DNA of 64,000 bases from Labrys sp. KNU-23 (GCF_008330945.1 NZ_CP043489.1:5324855-5388854), one strand, 5' to 3'. Positions 51,423-60,822 are shown, numbered from the stretch's first letter. Made by a program: numbers and translations. The notes: a model not told the origin generated them from the sequence alone.

Positions 51423-52427
51423 TCAATCGCCGCCGGCCTGCTGGGACCGCAGAATCAGCCGCTTCGTGCGAACGATCGCGCGCCGGACGGCGACGGAGCA
51501 GTTCACGATCGGGCCGAGAAAACACCACCAGATCCTCTGATAGTCGCCGCGATCATCCTCGACCGTGCCGATGCCGAATTTCTGCACCTCATCTCTGGTC
51601 GCCAGATAGGCGGTGCCTGCGATCCAGTCCCAGAGGGACAATCTGGAACCCATATTCTTGTCCCAGTGCTTCCTGGCCACGCTGTGATGGACCTGATGCA
51701 TGCGGGGACTGATGAAGACACGGTCCAAGATCCCGAAGCTGATGGGAAAATGCGTATGCTGGAGCGTGCCCAAGGTCAGCAGCGAGAACACCAGGGATGC
51801 GCTCGCCTGCATCGCCAGAAGCTCGACGATGGAAAACCCGTAGAGGAATACGATCGCGGTGACTGGTATGACGCGGCATATCCCGATGAATACAGCATCG
51901 AGAAGCACACCTACCGGATGCACACGGGAGGCAGTAAGTGGCGACAGGAAGGTCGCCGAATGATGAATCTTATGAAATTCCCAGAGATAACGATTCTTAT
52001 GTTGAATATAATGACTTATGAATTCCCCGAGATCAGAAAACATGAACATAATTATACATAAGATCACAACAGAGATTGGCCCGGCCTGCAATTTTTGATC
52101 GAATTGCAGCCAGTTGGTGAGCGCCGTGCCCGCTTTCTCCGCCAGGAAAGTGGTGAGTATCGCCGCAAAAAGCGCCACCCATCGAAAGGAAAATTTGATG
52201 ACGAAGTACAAAAGGATATCAATTTTCGTCGAGTGACTGAACCACCCTGAAGCCGGCATAAAGAAACGAAGAAACCCCCGGACATTCCGGCTGACGCCTG
52301 TATCCGTCATCAAGAACAAAAAAGCAAAGACACCACCCGATACGAACGTTGCCATCATCAACAATATATTGATGCGTGCCATCGCAAAATCTGTAATGGC
52401 CACGATGACATCCGAAACGATCGGCAT
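51423..52427 (-). CDS. Sterol desaturase / fatty acid hydroxylase family protein
   Basis: A 334-aa integral-membrane di-iron oxygenase with about five helices. The histidine clusters are complete: HYIQH followed by EFHKIHHS, then HTHFP and QVHHS. Substrates in this family include fatty acids, sterols, hopanoids and carotenoids; none is indicated by neighbours. The first half of the gene (52000-52427) is much richer in A/T than any neighbour, including a run of AT-rich codons near 51990-52070. This suggests acquisition from elsewhere. Confidence 0.82.
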   Translation of the reverse strand: MPIVSDVIVAITDFAMARINILLMMATFVSGGVFAFLFLMTDTGVSRNVRGFLRFFMPASGWFSHSTKIDILLYFVIKFSFRWVALFAAILTTFLAEKAGTALTNWLQFDQKLQAGPISVVILCIIMFMFSDLGEFISHYIQHKNRYLWEFHKIHHSATFLSPLTASRVHPVGVLLDAVFIGICRVIPVTAIVFLYGFSIVELLAMQASASLVFSLLTLGTLQHTHFPISFGILDRVFISPRMHQVHHSVARKHWDKNMGSRLSLWDWIAGTAYLATRDEVQKFGIGTVEDDRGDYQRIWWCFLGPIVNCSVAVRRAIVRTKRLILRSQQAGGD

Positions 52428-52641
52428 GAGATTACTTTCCGTAAACTCTTAAAACAGGAGATGAGATTAGCATATTGCGGAGTCTCGATTGTCAAAGACT
52501 GCGCCGAAAGTCAACATCGCCACCAAAATCGAGATCCCCGGGAAACAACTCGGTCAAACACACGCTGAATCGACGCGACATGGGCGTAGAACGAGCGCCG
52601 AAAGCGCCAACGCTGGCACAAATGTGGAGGCCGAACGCCCG

Positions 52642-53031
52642 TCAGCCAGTCTGATGGCAAACTGCCTCGATATTATGGCCATCCGGATCGAGCACGAAGG
52701 CGGCATAGTAGTTCGGATGATAGTGGGCGCGAATTCCCGGCGGGCCATTGTCGCGCGCGCCGGCTGTCAGCGCAGCGGCATGAAAGGCATCGACGGCCTT
52801 CCTGCTTTTCGCGACGAAGGCAATGTGGAAACGGCCTTCCCTGGTTTCGCCATCGCCGATCCAGAACTGGGGCCGCCCATCCGCGCCATAGCCGCAATGG
52901 GCGCTGCCGCCGGTCATTTCCCGGGTGACTTCCTTCTGTACCGAATAGCCGAGTGGCGTGAGGGCCTGGTCGTAGAAGGCACGGGAGCGCCGATAGTCAC
53001 GTACCGGAAAGCCGAAATGGTCGATCATCAC
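52642..53031 (-). CDS. VOC family (glyoxalase-like) protein
   Basis: A 129-aa vicinal-oxygen-chelate protein made of paired beta-alpha-beta-beta-beta units. It begins with MIDHFGFPVRDYRRSRAFYDQALTPLGY and ends in FVLDPDGHNIEAVCH, where His and Glu are the expected metal ligands. Related small VOC proteins include glyoxalases, dioxygenases and resistance proteins, so the reaction is open. It follows alr by 50 nt on the same strand. Confidence 0.82.
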   Translation of the reverse strand: MMIDHFGFPVRDYRRSRAFYDQALTPLGYSVQKEVTREMTGGSAHCGYGADGRPQFWIGDGETREGRFHIAFVAKSRKAVDAFHAAALTAGARDNGPPGIRAHYHPNYYAAFVLDPDGHNIEAVCHQTG

Positions 53032-53081
53032 ACTCCTCCCGAGCCCCCTTGGTGACCGGCAGCAAGGACGAGCGCTACCGG

Positions 53082-54188
53082 TCAGGCCGCCAGATGCCGA
53101 TCATAGCGCGTGCCGAGGCTGGTAAGTATCTCATAGCCGATGGTACCGGCGCGACGAGCCACCTCGTCGACCGGCAGGTGAGGCCCGATCAGTTCGACCC
53201 AATCGCCTCGTTTCACCGCCCCGGATGGCAGATCCGTCACGTCGATCGCCGTCATGTCCATCGAGATGCGTCCGGCGATCAGGCAGTATTTGCCGGCGAC
53301 ATAGGCCAGTGCCGAGTCGAAATCGTCGGAGGAGGAGCCCGAACGCATATAGCCGTCGGCATAGCCGATCGCCACCATGGCGATACGGGCGGGCTGCCGG
53401 CTCGTCCAGGTCGCACCATAACCGACATATTCGCCCGGCAGCACGCTGCGTACCTGCAGGACCTGGGCTGAAAGGGTGATGACCGGCCGCATCGGATTGG
53501 GTTGACCGGGCAGGGGGTTGGAGCCGTAAAGCGCCACGCCCGGGCGCAGCAGGTCGTAGCCGATCTCGGCCGGCAGGAACGTGCCGTAGGAATTGCAGAG
53601 CGAGGCGGGCACATTCGGATAAAGCGACCTCACGCCGGCGAAGGACTCGAACTGCTTGGCGTTGAGCGGATGTTCGGGCGTATCGGCGCAAGCAAGGTGG
53701 CTCATCAGCAAGGAGGGTCTGAACAGCTCTCCCTCCGCCACCAGGGCATGGGCCTCGTCCACGCGCAGCCCGAGCCGGGACATGCCGGTATCCACGTGCA
53801 GGGCAGCGCCGCCCTGCCAACCGGTGGCGGCACCGAACGCGGACCATTCGCGCAATTCCTCGCGCGACCCCAGTGCCGGCCTCAGATCATGCGCAGCGAA
53901 CCTGTCGCCATGGCCGGGCGCGAGACCGCTCAGAACATAGATCGTCGCCTCCGGGGCCAGCCTGCGCACACGAATGCCCTCGTCGATCTGGGCCACGAAG
54001 AAGGTGCGGCATCCGGCCCGGCTGAACGCCGGCACGACATTGTCGATACCCAGGCCGTAGCCATCGGCCTTTACCACGGCCGCACATTCGGCCTTGGGCC
54101 GCTGCTGCCCGCAGCGCCGCCAATTGGCGGCGAGGGCATCGGTATCGATGGTCAGGCGGGCATAGGCGGGAGGCAGGGAATCGGTCAT
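53082..54188 (-). CDS. alr: Alanine racemase
   Basis: A 368-aa PLP enzyme that makes D-alanine for peptidoglycan. The PLP lysine is in AVVKADGYGLG (about residue 39). The second catalytic tyrosine lies in the YGATW region, and GRISMDMTAIDV is present. The ATG at 54188 gives the usual N-terminus; an open frame before it overlaps dnaB and is rejected. It follows dnaB by 76 nt, a conserved alphaproteobacterial order. Confidence 0.95.
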   Translation of the reverse strand: MTDSLPPAYARLTIDTDALAANWRRCGQQRPKAECAAVVKADGYGLGIDNVVPAFSRAGCRTFFVAQIDEGIRVRRLAPEATIYVLSGLAPGHGDRFAAHDLRPALGSREELREWSAFGAATGWQGGAALHVDTGMSRLGLRVDEAHALVAEGELFRPSLLMSHLACADTPEHPLNAKQFESFAGVRSLYPNVPASLCNSYGTFLPAEIGYDLLRPGVALYGSNPLPGQPNPMRPVITLSAQVLQVRSVLPGEYVGYGATWTSRQPARIAMVAIGYADGYMRSGSSSDDFDSALAYVAGKYCLIAGRISMDMTAIDVTDLPSGAVKRGDWVELIGPHLPVDEVARRAGTIGYEILTSLGTRYDRHLAA

Positions 54189-54264
54189 GCGCGGACCATA
54201 GGGCTGACTTGAATTCGGCGGAAGGCGGGGCGGCAAAGATTGCCGCCGACCAGATGATTGCGGC

Positions 54265-55770
54265 CTATTCGCCGGTCTGGATCGGCAGATGATCGGTGCG
54301 GGCGAGATTGCCGAAACGCGTGACGTCGGCGTCGAACTGCACCTTGACCGTACCGGTCGGGCCATGGCGCTGCTTGCCGATGATCACTTCGGCGACACCG
54401 GCCAGGCTTTCCATCTCCGCCTGCCATTTGAAGAACTCCTCGGTGCCTTCCTTGGGCATCTTGTTCTTCACGTAATACTCCTCGCGAAACACGAACATCA
54501 CCACGTCGGCGTCCTGTTCGATCGAGCCGGATTCACGCAGGTCCGAAAGCTGCGGGCGCTTGTCGTCACGCGATTCCACCTGACGCGAGAGCTGAGACAG
54601 GCCGATGAGCGGCACGTTCAGTTCCTTGGCCAGAGCCTTGAGGCCCGTGGTGATCTCGGTGATTTCCTGCACGCGGTTCTCGCTGCCCTTCTTGCCCGAA
54701 CCGGTGAGGAGCTGGATGTAGTCGACGATCAGGAGATCAAGGCCGCGCTGACGCTTCAAGCGACGCGAGCGTGCCACGAGCTGGGCGATGGAGATGCCGC
54801 CGCTGTCGTCAATATAAAGTGGCGTCGACTGCATGTCCTGGCTGGCGGTGACGAGACGGCTGAATTCGTCCTCGGACAGGTCTCCGCGCCGGATCTTGTA
54901 GGAAGGCACGTTGGCCTGCTCGGCCACGACGCGGGTGGCGAGCTGCTCGGCGGACATTTCCAGAGAAAAGAAGCCGACAGCGCCGCCATCGACGGTCTTG
55001 CGAGAACCATCCGGCTGGATCTCGAACTTGTAGTTCTTGGCGATGTTGTAGGCGATATTGGTGGCGAGCGACGTCTTGCCCATGCCGGGGCGCCCGGCGA
55101 GAACGATGAGGTCGGACGGCTGCAGGCCGCCCATCATCCGGTCGAGATCATCGAGCCCGGAGGCAAGCCCCGACAATTGGCCGTCTCGCTGATAGGCGGC
55201 GGAGGCCATGTCGATGGCATCCTTGAGCGCATCCGAGAAGGTCGAGAACCCGCCTTCGTTGCGCCCGGTCTCGGCCAGAGCGAACAGCCGGCGCTCCGCC
55301 TCCTCGATCTGGTCGCCCGGCGTCATGTCGACGGGAGCGTCATAGGCGACGTTGACCAGTTCCTCCCCAACCTGGATCAGAGACCGCCGCAGCGCGAGAT
55401 CATAGATGATCTGGCCATAATCGGCCGCATTGATGACCGTGGTGGCCTCAGTGGCGAGGCGAATGAGATATTGCTGGGTCGTGAGGCCGCCAATGTCCTG
55501 GTCCGGTCCGAGAAAGGTCTTCAGCGTGATGGGCGTCGCCATCTTGCCCGCGCGCACGAGACTTGAGGTGATCTCGTAGATCCTTCGATGGAAAGGGTCG
55601 AAGAAATGCTCCGGCAGCAGGAAGTCCGAGACCCGGTAGAACGCCTCATTGTTGACCAGGATCGCACCCAGCAGGGCCTGTTCGGCCTCGACATTGCTGG
55701 GGGCCTGCCGAAAGGTTGCGGCTTGGCCGGTCTCGAGCTTGTGTACGGTGGCTTCGACAGGTGTGGACAT
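54265..55770 (-). CDS. dnaB: Replicative DNA helicase DnaB
   Basis: A 501-aa hexameric helicase. The N-terminal DnaG-interacting domain has NVEAEQALLGAILVNNEAF. The RecA-like motor has GRPGMGKT (about residue 225), the LLIVDYIQLL Walker B (about 365), and SQLSRQVESRDDKRPQLSDLRESGSIEQDAD. No intein interrupts it. It follows rplI as in most Alphaproteobacteria. Confidence 0.97.
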   Translation of the reverse strand: MSTPVEATVHKLETGQAATFRQAPSNVEAEQALLGAILVNNEAFYRVSDFLLPEHFFDPFHRRIYEITSSLVRAGKMATPITLKTFLGPDQDIGGLTTQQYLIRLATEATTVINAADYGQIIYDLALRRSLIQVGEELVNVAYDAPVDMTPGDQIEEAERRLFALAETGRNEGGFSTFSDALKDAIDMASAAYQRDGQLSGLASGLDDLDRMMGGLQPSDLIVLAGRPGMGKTSLATNIAYNIAKNYKFEIQPDGSRKTVDGGAVGFFSLEMSAEQLATRVVAEQANVPSYKIRRGDLSEDEFSRLVTASQDMQSTPLYIDDSGGISIAQLVARSRRLKRQRGLDLLIVDYIQLLTGSGKKGSENRVQEITEITTGLKALAKELNVPLIGLSQLSRQVESRDDKRPQLSDLRESGSIEQDADVVMFVFREEYYVKNKMPKEGTEEFFKWQAEMESLAGVAEVIIGKQRHGPTGTVKVQFDADVTRFGNLARTDHLPIQTGE

Positions 55771-55867
55771 CAGGCTCTGCAGGTCGTGATTCGTCGGGTC
55801 GCAAGCTTAGCACGCCCGCTCGTCCGCTTGGCCTTCGATCGGCAATTCACAGTGATTCACAGCCGGA

Positions 55868-55899
55868 CAAAATAAAAGCCGGGCGACATGCGCCCGGCT
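55868..55899 (-). terminator. Rho-independent terminator after rplI
   Basis: On the minus strand AGCCGGGCG and CGCCCGGCT form a perfect 9-bp stem around five bases, followed by TTTTATTTTG. It lies 26 nt after the rplI stop codon and separates the ribosomal operon from dnaB. Confidence 0.88.
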
Positions 55900-55924
55900 C
55901 TTGATCGTATCGAATGACCGGGAA

Positions 55925-56497
55925 TCAGACCTCGGGCTGCTCGCCCGTGCCGGGAACGCCGGGGATCTCGATGTCCTCGGGATTCTCGAAAGTCTCCTCG
56001 TCATCGTGCTGGACCAGGACGTCCTCGCCACGAATCTGGCGCTCGGCTTCCTGAGGCGAGCGGGCGATGTTGGTGGTGACGGTGACTTCGACTTCCGGGT
56101 GCAGATGGACGAGCACCTTGTGCAGGCCGATGGTCTTGATCGGCGTGTTCAGCACGAACTGCGAACGCGCCACGGTGAAGCCGCCGGCGGTGGAGGCTTC
56201 GGCGAGGTCGCGGGCGGTGACCGAGCCGTAGAGCTGACCGGTTTCGCCGGCCTGGCGGATCAGGGTGAAGGTCTGGCCGTCGAGCTTGGCTGCAACGGCT
56301 TCAGCGTCCTTCTTGAGCTCGAGGTTACGGGCTTCGAGCTGCACGCGCTCCTTCTCGAAGCGCTCCTTGTTGGCCTTGGTGGCGCGCAGGGCCTTGTTGT
56401 TCGGCAGGAGGAAGTTACGGGCATAGCCGTCCTTCACCTTGACCGTCTCGCCCATCTGGCCAAGCTTGGAAACGCGCTCCAGCAGAATGACTTCCAT
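55925..56497 (-). CDS. rplI: 50S ribosomal protein L9
   Basis: A 190-aa ribosomal protein. The N-terminal rRNA-binding domain is classic: MEVILLERVSKLGQMGETVKVKDGYARNFLLP. A long helix and a C-terminal domain follow. The acidic tail (EETFENPEDIEIPGVPG) makes it longer than the 148-aa E. coli L9, as is usual in this class. AGGAG is seven bases before the ATG. Confidence 0.97.
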   Translation of the reverse strand: MEVILLERVSKLGQMGETVKVKDGYARNFLLPNNKALRATKANKERFEKERVQLEARNLELKKDAEAVAAKLDGQTFTLIRQAGETGQLYGSVTARDLAEASTAGGFTVARSQFVLNTPIKTIGLHKVLVHLHPEVEVTVTTNIARSPQEAERQIRGEDVLVQHDDEETFENPEDIEIPGVPGTGEQPEV

Positions 56498-56516
56498 GTT
56501 TGTCTCCTTTGTTCGT

Positions 56517-57521
56517 CTAACGAGGGGTACTGGGGGTATTGGAGCGATCGCCAAAGCGACCGCGCAGATTGAGGAAAGTCTCGACGAGGCCGAGCATGAT
56601 GATCAGCGGCAGCGCGATCCAGGACAGGAACAGGCACAGCAGATATGCCAGGGTCAGGATCAGAGGCCGCACGGCGCCACCGCGGGTCAGGAAATGCACC
56701 GCGGCGAACCCCTGGATCAGGAAAGCACCGAGCAGTGCCGCCAGCAGCAACTGCCCGGCAAAGCCGACTGTGCCTGGAAGCAGCGACAGCACGCAGGACA
56801 CTGCCAGAAGGCCGATAGACCAGGTCGGAAGGCGCAGTTGCGCGGCAACATCGGGCCAGGGCCGCGGCAGGCGGCCGGAGATCCGGGCGATACGGGCCGA
56901 CAGCCAGAGGCCGCCGAGATTGGACACCGTGGTGGACAGGGCCATGAGCGGCAGCAGGATCGCGCTGAAGATCTGCAGCAAAGCTTCCGGATCCACGCCA
57001 TCCTTTGCGGGAAGCGGCTGATCCTTCGATCCGCCCACCATGATGCGATAAGCCTGCATGAGCTCGGAACGCAGATTGGCGATTGCCTGTTCAGGGGTCG
57101 AGCCAAGCGCGAGTATGCCGAAGAAGGTCCCGGCCATTCCCAGCACAGCGGCGACGATCGCCAGAGTGCCAAGCGAGAGCGGCGCGCGTTCGGTCGTGCT
57201 GTCACCGAAGCCGGCGACGGCGAGATAAGCCAGCCCCCAGGCCGGCAAGGCGCGGGAGACACCGAACTGCAGGGCGAGCCGGAGTGGAGAGGATTCGGGC
57301 GATTGGGCGGCGAGGCCCGACGCGACCAGAGCCAGCACCGCCATGGCAGCGATAGCAGTAATGAGGCCGGCGCGGTATCCCCAGCAGAGCGTGACCAGGG
57401 TGATCGGCAGCGCGGACAGCACCGAGAGCAGGATGCCAAAGCCCGAGCCACTCACGGGAGCGAGTGCCAGGATGGCTGCAGCCAGGCCGGCGCCAAGGCC
57501 GATGGGAATGTCGCGTTGCAT
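56517..57521 (-). CDS. DUF2232 family membrane protein
   Basis: A 334-aa polytopic inner-membrane protein with about eight to nine helices. It lies between rpsR and rplI, as in most Hyphomicrobiales. DUF2232 proteins resemble the YybS/ECF S-component fold, but no substrate is known. The late part has FLTRGGAVRPLILTLAYLLCLFLSW. The start at 57521 (MQRDIPIGLG) lies 125 nt after rpsR, and the gene ends 19 nt before rplI. Confidence 0.85.
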   Translation of the reverse strand: MQRDIPIGLGAGLAAAILALAPVSGSGFGILLSVLSALPITLVTLCWGYRAGLITAIAAMAVLALVASGLAAQSPESSPLRLALQFGVSRALPAWGLAYLAVAGFGDSTTERAPLSLGTLAIVAAVLGMAGTFFGILALGSTPEQAIANLRSELMQAYRIMVGGSKDQPLPAKDGVDPEALLQIFSAILLPLMALSTTVSNLGGLWLSARIARISGRLPRPWPDVAAQLRLPTWSIGLLAVSCVLSLLPGTVGFAGQLLLAALLGAFLIQGFAAVHFLTRGGAVRPLILTLAYLLCLFLSWIALPLIIMLGLVETFLNLRGRFGDRSNTPSTPR

Positions 57522-57646
57522 CGTCGAGCTGTCCCGCTGTCGCGGTTAGAGGCCTTGCGATGAAGACCCCAGCCATGGCCGGATCGTCCGGCTGACTGTC
57601 GTTGGAGATAGGCGGCGAGGCACCGGAGCGCCCCGCCGCAAATATA

Positions 57647-57886
57647 TCAGCCGATCACGTAGGGCAGCAGGCCCAGGAAACGGGCGCGCTTGATGGCCTG
57701 AGCCAGCTCGCGCTGCTTCTTGGCCGAAACCGCGGTGATGCGGGAAGGCACGATCTTGCCGCGCTCGGAAATGTAGCGCTGCAGGAGCTTGACGTCCTTG
57801 TAGTCGATCTTCGGCGCATTCGGGCCCGAGAACGGGCAGGTCTTGCGGCGACGGAAGAAGGGGCGGCGTCCAGGTGCGGTAGCCAT
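57647..57886 (-). CDS. rpsR: 30S ribosomal protein S18
   Basis: A 79-aa protein with the basic start RRPFFRRRKTCPFSG, the conserved DYKDVKLLQRYISERGKIVPSRITAVSAKKQRELAQAIKRARFLGLLPY core split across two helices. The ATG at 57886 is two bases after the rpsF stop. It pairs with S6 on the platform of the 30S subunit. Confidence 0.98.
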   Translation of the reverse strand: MATAPGRRPFFRRRKTCPFSGPNAPKIDYKDVKLLQRYISERGKIVPSRITAVSAKKQRELAQAIKRARFLGLLPYVIG

Positions 57887-57888
57887 GA

Positions 57889-58350
57889 TCACTCTTCTCC
57901 CTGCTGCTCGTCCGAAGAGCCTTCGAAGCGCTCACGGCGCGGAGGACGGTCATTGCCGCCGGAGCGGGGACCGCCACGGCCGCCACCGAAGCCGAAGCCA
58001 CGGTCGTCGTCACGACGCTCGTCGCGATCGGACTTGCGCAGCATGGCCGACGGAGCTTCCTCGAGTTCATCGACGGAAAGGGTGAGGAAGCGCAGGATGT
58101 CTTCGGAGATCGACATCTGGCGCTCGACTTCAGCCACGGCCGCATGCGGCGCGGTGATGTTCAGCAGCGTGAAGTGAGCCTTGCGGTTCTTCTTGATGCG
58201 ATACTGCAGGGACTTGACGCCCCAATATTCGGTCTTGCCGACGGTGCCGCCATGCGCTTCGATGACGCCCTTGAACTGGGCGGTCAGCGCTTCGACCTGC
58301 TGGGAGGTCACGTCTTGGCGAGCCAGGAAGACATGCTCGTAATTCGGCAT
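57889..58350 (-). CDS. rpsF: 30S ribosomal protein S6
   Basis: A 153-aa protein. The S6 fold covers residues 1-95 (MPNYEHVFLARQD, KTEYWGVKSLQYRIKKNRKAHF). It is followed by a Glu/Asp/Arg/Gly-rich disordered tail (GFGFGGGRGGPRSGG...) of the type seen in alphaproteobacterial S6. First gene of the rpsF-rpsR-DUF2232-rplI operon. Confidence 0.97.
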   Translation of the reverse strand: MPNYEHVFLARQDVTSQQVEALTAQFKGVIEAHGGTVGKTEYWGVKSLQYRIKKNRKAHFTLLNITAPHAAVAEVERQMSISEDILRFLTLSVDELEEAPSAMLRKSDRDERRDDDRGFGFGGGRGGPRSGGNDRPPRRERFEGSSDEQQGEE

Positions 58351-58689
58351 GAGATGGCCTGTTCTTTGGTTACAACGCGTCGTGGTTGTCACGTTCGCCT
58401 GGCGCGAAGCCCCTCGTGACCCGGCAGGCCGTCGAGGAATGTCTTAAGAGGGCGAAGACACGGGATGCCGGAACCCGGGGGTTCCACTGCGCAAGCGCAG
58501 CCATCCGTTCAGCCTCCGGCCGAAGCGAAGCCGGGTGCATACAGAGTTTGCCGCATCAGCGCAAGGAATAAGTTGTCTATACCAGATGCAGGCCGCCGTC
58601 GCATTCGATCGCGGTGCCCGTGACGTGGCTGATTTTCCATTTCGAGCACCTCATACGGGCAAGGCGCGGTTCCTGACTCCTCGACGCGA
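58351..58689. other. Intergenic region, rpsF / terC
   Basis: This 339-nt region lies upstream of rpsF. It holds GGAACCC-cc-GGGTTCC (about 58471-58486), a short hairpin in the rpsF leader, and the SDR-gene remnant at 58577-58633. The rpsF promoter is expected here, but no boxes stand out. Confidence 0.4.
58577..58633 (-). pseudogene. Remnant of an SDR gene (C-terminal end only)
   Basis: The minus strand reads ISHVTGTAIECDGGLHLV followed by TAG. This is the normal ending of a short-chain dehydrogenase (VTG.xI..DGG...). Codons further upstream in the same frame have no SDR similarity and no start. The rest of the gene appears to have been deleted, leaving the last 18 codons between rpsF and terC. 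Confidence 0.7.
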
Positions 58690-59664
58690 TCAGGTTTTCG
58701 CAGGTTTCAGGATCGAGGCAATAATGGCGACCACCAGCGTCGTGAAGGTAATCGCCATGGTCGCCACATTGTCGAACTCGCCGACGAGGCGTTTGTAGAA
58801 AATCACGGCACCGATAAAAATCAGCAGCATCGCCAGGGCAATCTTCAGATAGCGAAATCTGGCGATGAGTGCGTCAATGACGAAGTACAGCGCCCGCAGG
58901 CCGAGAATGGCGAAGATGTTGGAGGTGTAGACGATGAAGGGATCCTGAGTCTGGGACAGCACCGCCGGAAAGCTGTCCACGGCGAAGACGATGTCCGCCA
59001 CATTGATCACCGCAAAGGCTGCGAACAGGGGTGTCGCATGCAAGACGGGCCCGCCGCTGCCATGCTCCGGCAAGCGAACAAAGAAGTGCTCGCCGGCGAT
59101 CCTCGTCGTCATGCGCACATGGCGCGTGAACCACGCAACGGCCCGGTTCCGGTCGAGATCCACCTGTTCGTCCCCGCCACGAAGCATGCGCAGCCCGGTC
59201 ACGATCAAAAAGAAGCCGAACAGATAGAGCACCCAGGCAAACCGCGCCACGATCGCCGCGCCCAGGCCGACGAAGACGGCCCGCAGGACAATGGCAACGA
59301 CGATTCCCCAAAAAAGCACCCTGTGCTGATATTGGCGAGGCACGCCGAAAAAGGCGAATATCACCGACATCACGAAGACATTGTCGATCGAAAGCGACTG
59401 TTCCAGGGCGTAAGCAGTAAAGAACAGCGCCCCTTTCTCCGGCCCGAAATACAGCCACGCGCCACAGCCGAACAGGGCAGCCAGGACAGCATAGGCCGTC
59501 GTCAAGGCAATCGATTGGCCAAGCGACAAGACCGGAATGCGGCGATTGAGATAGCCAAGGTCGAAGATGAGAATGGCGGTGATGGACGATGCGAAGATCG
59601 CCCAGAACCAAGGCGGCGCTCCCAATATGTCGGCGGACGCCAGAGATAGTACCGACCATTCCAT
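58690..59664 (-). CDS. TerC/Alx family membrane protein
   Basis: A 324-aa inner-membrane protein with about eight helices. The family acidic motifs are present: the FDLGYLNRR turn, LEQSLSIDNVFVMSVIFAFF and ADIVFAVDSFPAVL, whose aspartates form the presumed metal path. TerC/Alx proteins export Mn(II) or support metalation of secreted enzymes. A consensus -35 box (TTGACA on the minus strand, 59741-59746) lies about 80 nt upstream. I looked for a yybP-ykoY manganese riboswitch in this leader and saw no convincing match. Confidence 0.88.
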   Translation of the reverse strand: MEWSVLSLASADILGAPPWFWAIFASSITAILIFDLGYLNRRIPVLSLGQSIALTTAYAVLAALFGCGAWLYFGPEKGALFFTAYALEQSLSIDNVFVMSVIFAFFGVPRQYQHRVLFWGIVVAIVLRAVFVGLGAAIVARFAWVLYLFGFFLIVTGLRMLRGGDEQVDLDRNRAVAWFTRHVRMTTRIAGEHFFVRLPEHGSGGPVLHATPLFAAFAVINVADIVFAVDSFPAVLSQTQDPFIVYTSNIFAILGLRALYFVIDALIARFRYLKIALAMLLIFIGAVIFYKRLVGEFDNVATMAITFTTLVVAIIASILKPAKT

Positions 59665-59895
59665 GGATCGCGCGCTCGTTTTCGGATTCCGGCTCGGCGA
59701 TGTGGGTGGTTCGTCCAGTGATGGTGCCGGGGAGGGACCGTGTCAACCGCCAAACACCCTGATCGGAATCGGGCGACATCGGGCCTGTCGGCCCGGAGGT
59801 TCTTGTGGGCACCTGAGCCGGAAAGAGAAAATATCCTAGCGCCGATGCTATGTGGCGATATGATGACACTCCTTCAGTAGAGAATCCGAGCAGCG

Positions 59896-60666
59896 TTGGC
59901 TTCATCATCTCCTATACCTTCCGGCGATCCGATAACCCCGCAGCAGAAGCGGCTGGCCTTCGGTGTGCATCTGTTTACGGCCAGCGGTGTGCTGTGGGGG
60001 TTTCTCGCCCTGGTGGCGGCTGTCCAGCACGATTGGCGCACCATGTTCGCCTGGCTGGCGCTTGCCTTGTTCGTGGATGGAATCGACGGCACGATTGCCC
60101 GCAAGATCAACATTACCGAAGCCTCGCCCCGCTGGTCGGGCGTCGCCCTCGATCTGATCATCGACTATCTTACCTATGTCATCGTCCCAGCCTATGCCCT
60201 CTACAGTTCGGGCATGCTCGGCGGTCCGAACAACGTGCTCAACCTCACCGCCATGGCGGTGATTCTTCTCACCAGCGCGATGTATTTCGCCGACAACGAG
60301 ATGAAGACGGAAGACGCCTGGTTCAAAGGCTTCCCGGCGGTGTGGAACCTGATCGTGTTCTATTTCTTCCTGCTCAGCCCTGCCGAGCCGACGATCCTGT
60401 CCATGACCCTCATCTTCCTGGTGGTGATGGCACTCGGTCTGATGACCTTCGCCTCCTTCGTGTTCGTGCATCCGCTGCGCGTGACCAAGCTTCGCGTGCC
60501 CACGCTGGCCTTGCTGGTGGTTTGGTCGGTGCTGGCGATCGTGGCGATCTGGGAAAACGTCGATCCCGCGCCCTGGGTCACCTGGGCGCTTTGCATCACC
60601 GGCATTTATTTCCTGATCCTCGGATATTTCCGCACGGCACCGGTGCACGATCGCTTGGCGGAATGA
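59896..60666 (+). CDS. pcs: Phosphatidylcholine synthase
   Basis: A 256-aa integral-membrane CDP-alcohol phosphatidyltransferase that condenses choline with CDP-diacylglycerol. The catalytic motif is complete with the Pcs-specific spacing: D64-G65-x2-A68-R69-x12-G82-x3-D86-x3-D90. About eight helices follow. The start codon appears to be TTG, because the frame has a stop at 59878 and no ATG or suitable GTG before the conserved region. No clear Shine-Dalgarno is seen. Pcs is typical of rhizobia and other plant- or animal-associated Alphaproteobacteria. Confidence 0.92.
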   Translation: MASSSPIPSGDPITPQQKRLAFGVHLFTASGVLWGFLALVAAVQHDWRTMFAWLALALFVDGIDGTIARKINITEASPRWSGVALDLIIDYLTYVIVPAYALYSSGMLGGPNNVLNLTAMAVILLTSAMYFADNEMKTEDAWFKGFPAVWNLIVFYFFLLSPAEPTILSMTLIFLVVMALGLMTFASFVFVHPLRVTKLRVPTLALLVVWSVLAIVAIWENVDPAPWVTWALCITGIYFLILGYFRTAPVHDRLAE

Positions 60667-60822
60667 TACTCACAGGCGGGCTGTCCTCGTCAGCTCCGAC
60701 TGCCCTGGACATCATCACGGGTATAGGCAACATCATCAGGCGCGCCGCACCCGGTTCCGGCCAGAAGCAGCCTGAAGGCGGCCCACAGTTTCATGAGCTG
60801 ATTTCAACGACAGGTATTTGCC

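Noticed and set aside
54265..55770. Intein in dnaB
   Set aside because: The protein is of normal length (501 aa) and the motor motifs are contiguous.
58351..58500. S6:S18-binding leader RNA before rpsF
   Set aside because: A GGAACCC/GGGTTCC hairpin is present, but the characteristic CCG bulge and adjoining stem could not be identified with confidence.
59665..59895. Manganese (yybP-ykoY) riboswitch upstream of terC
   Set aside because: TerC/Alx genes often carry one, but the conserved internal-loop bases and paired stems could not be found; only a -35-like TTGACA is visible.
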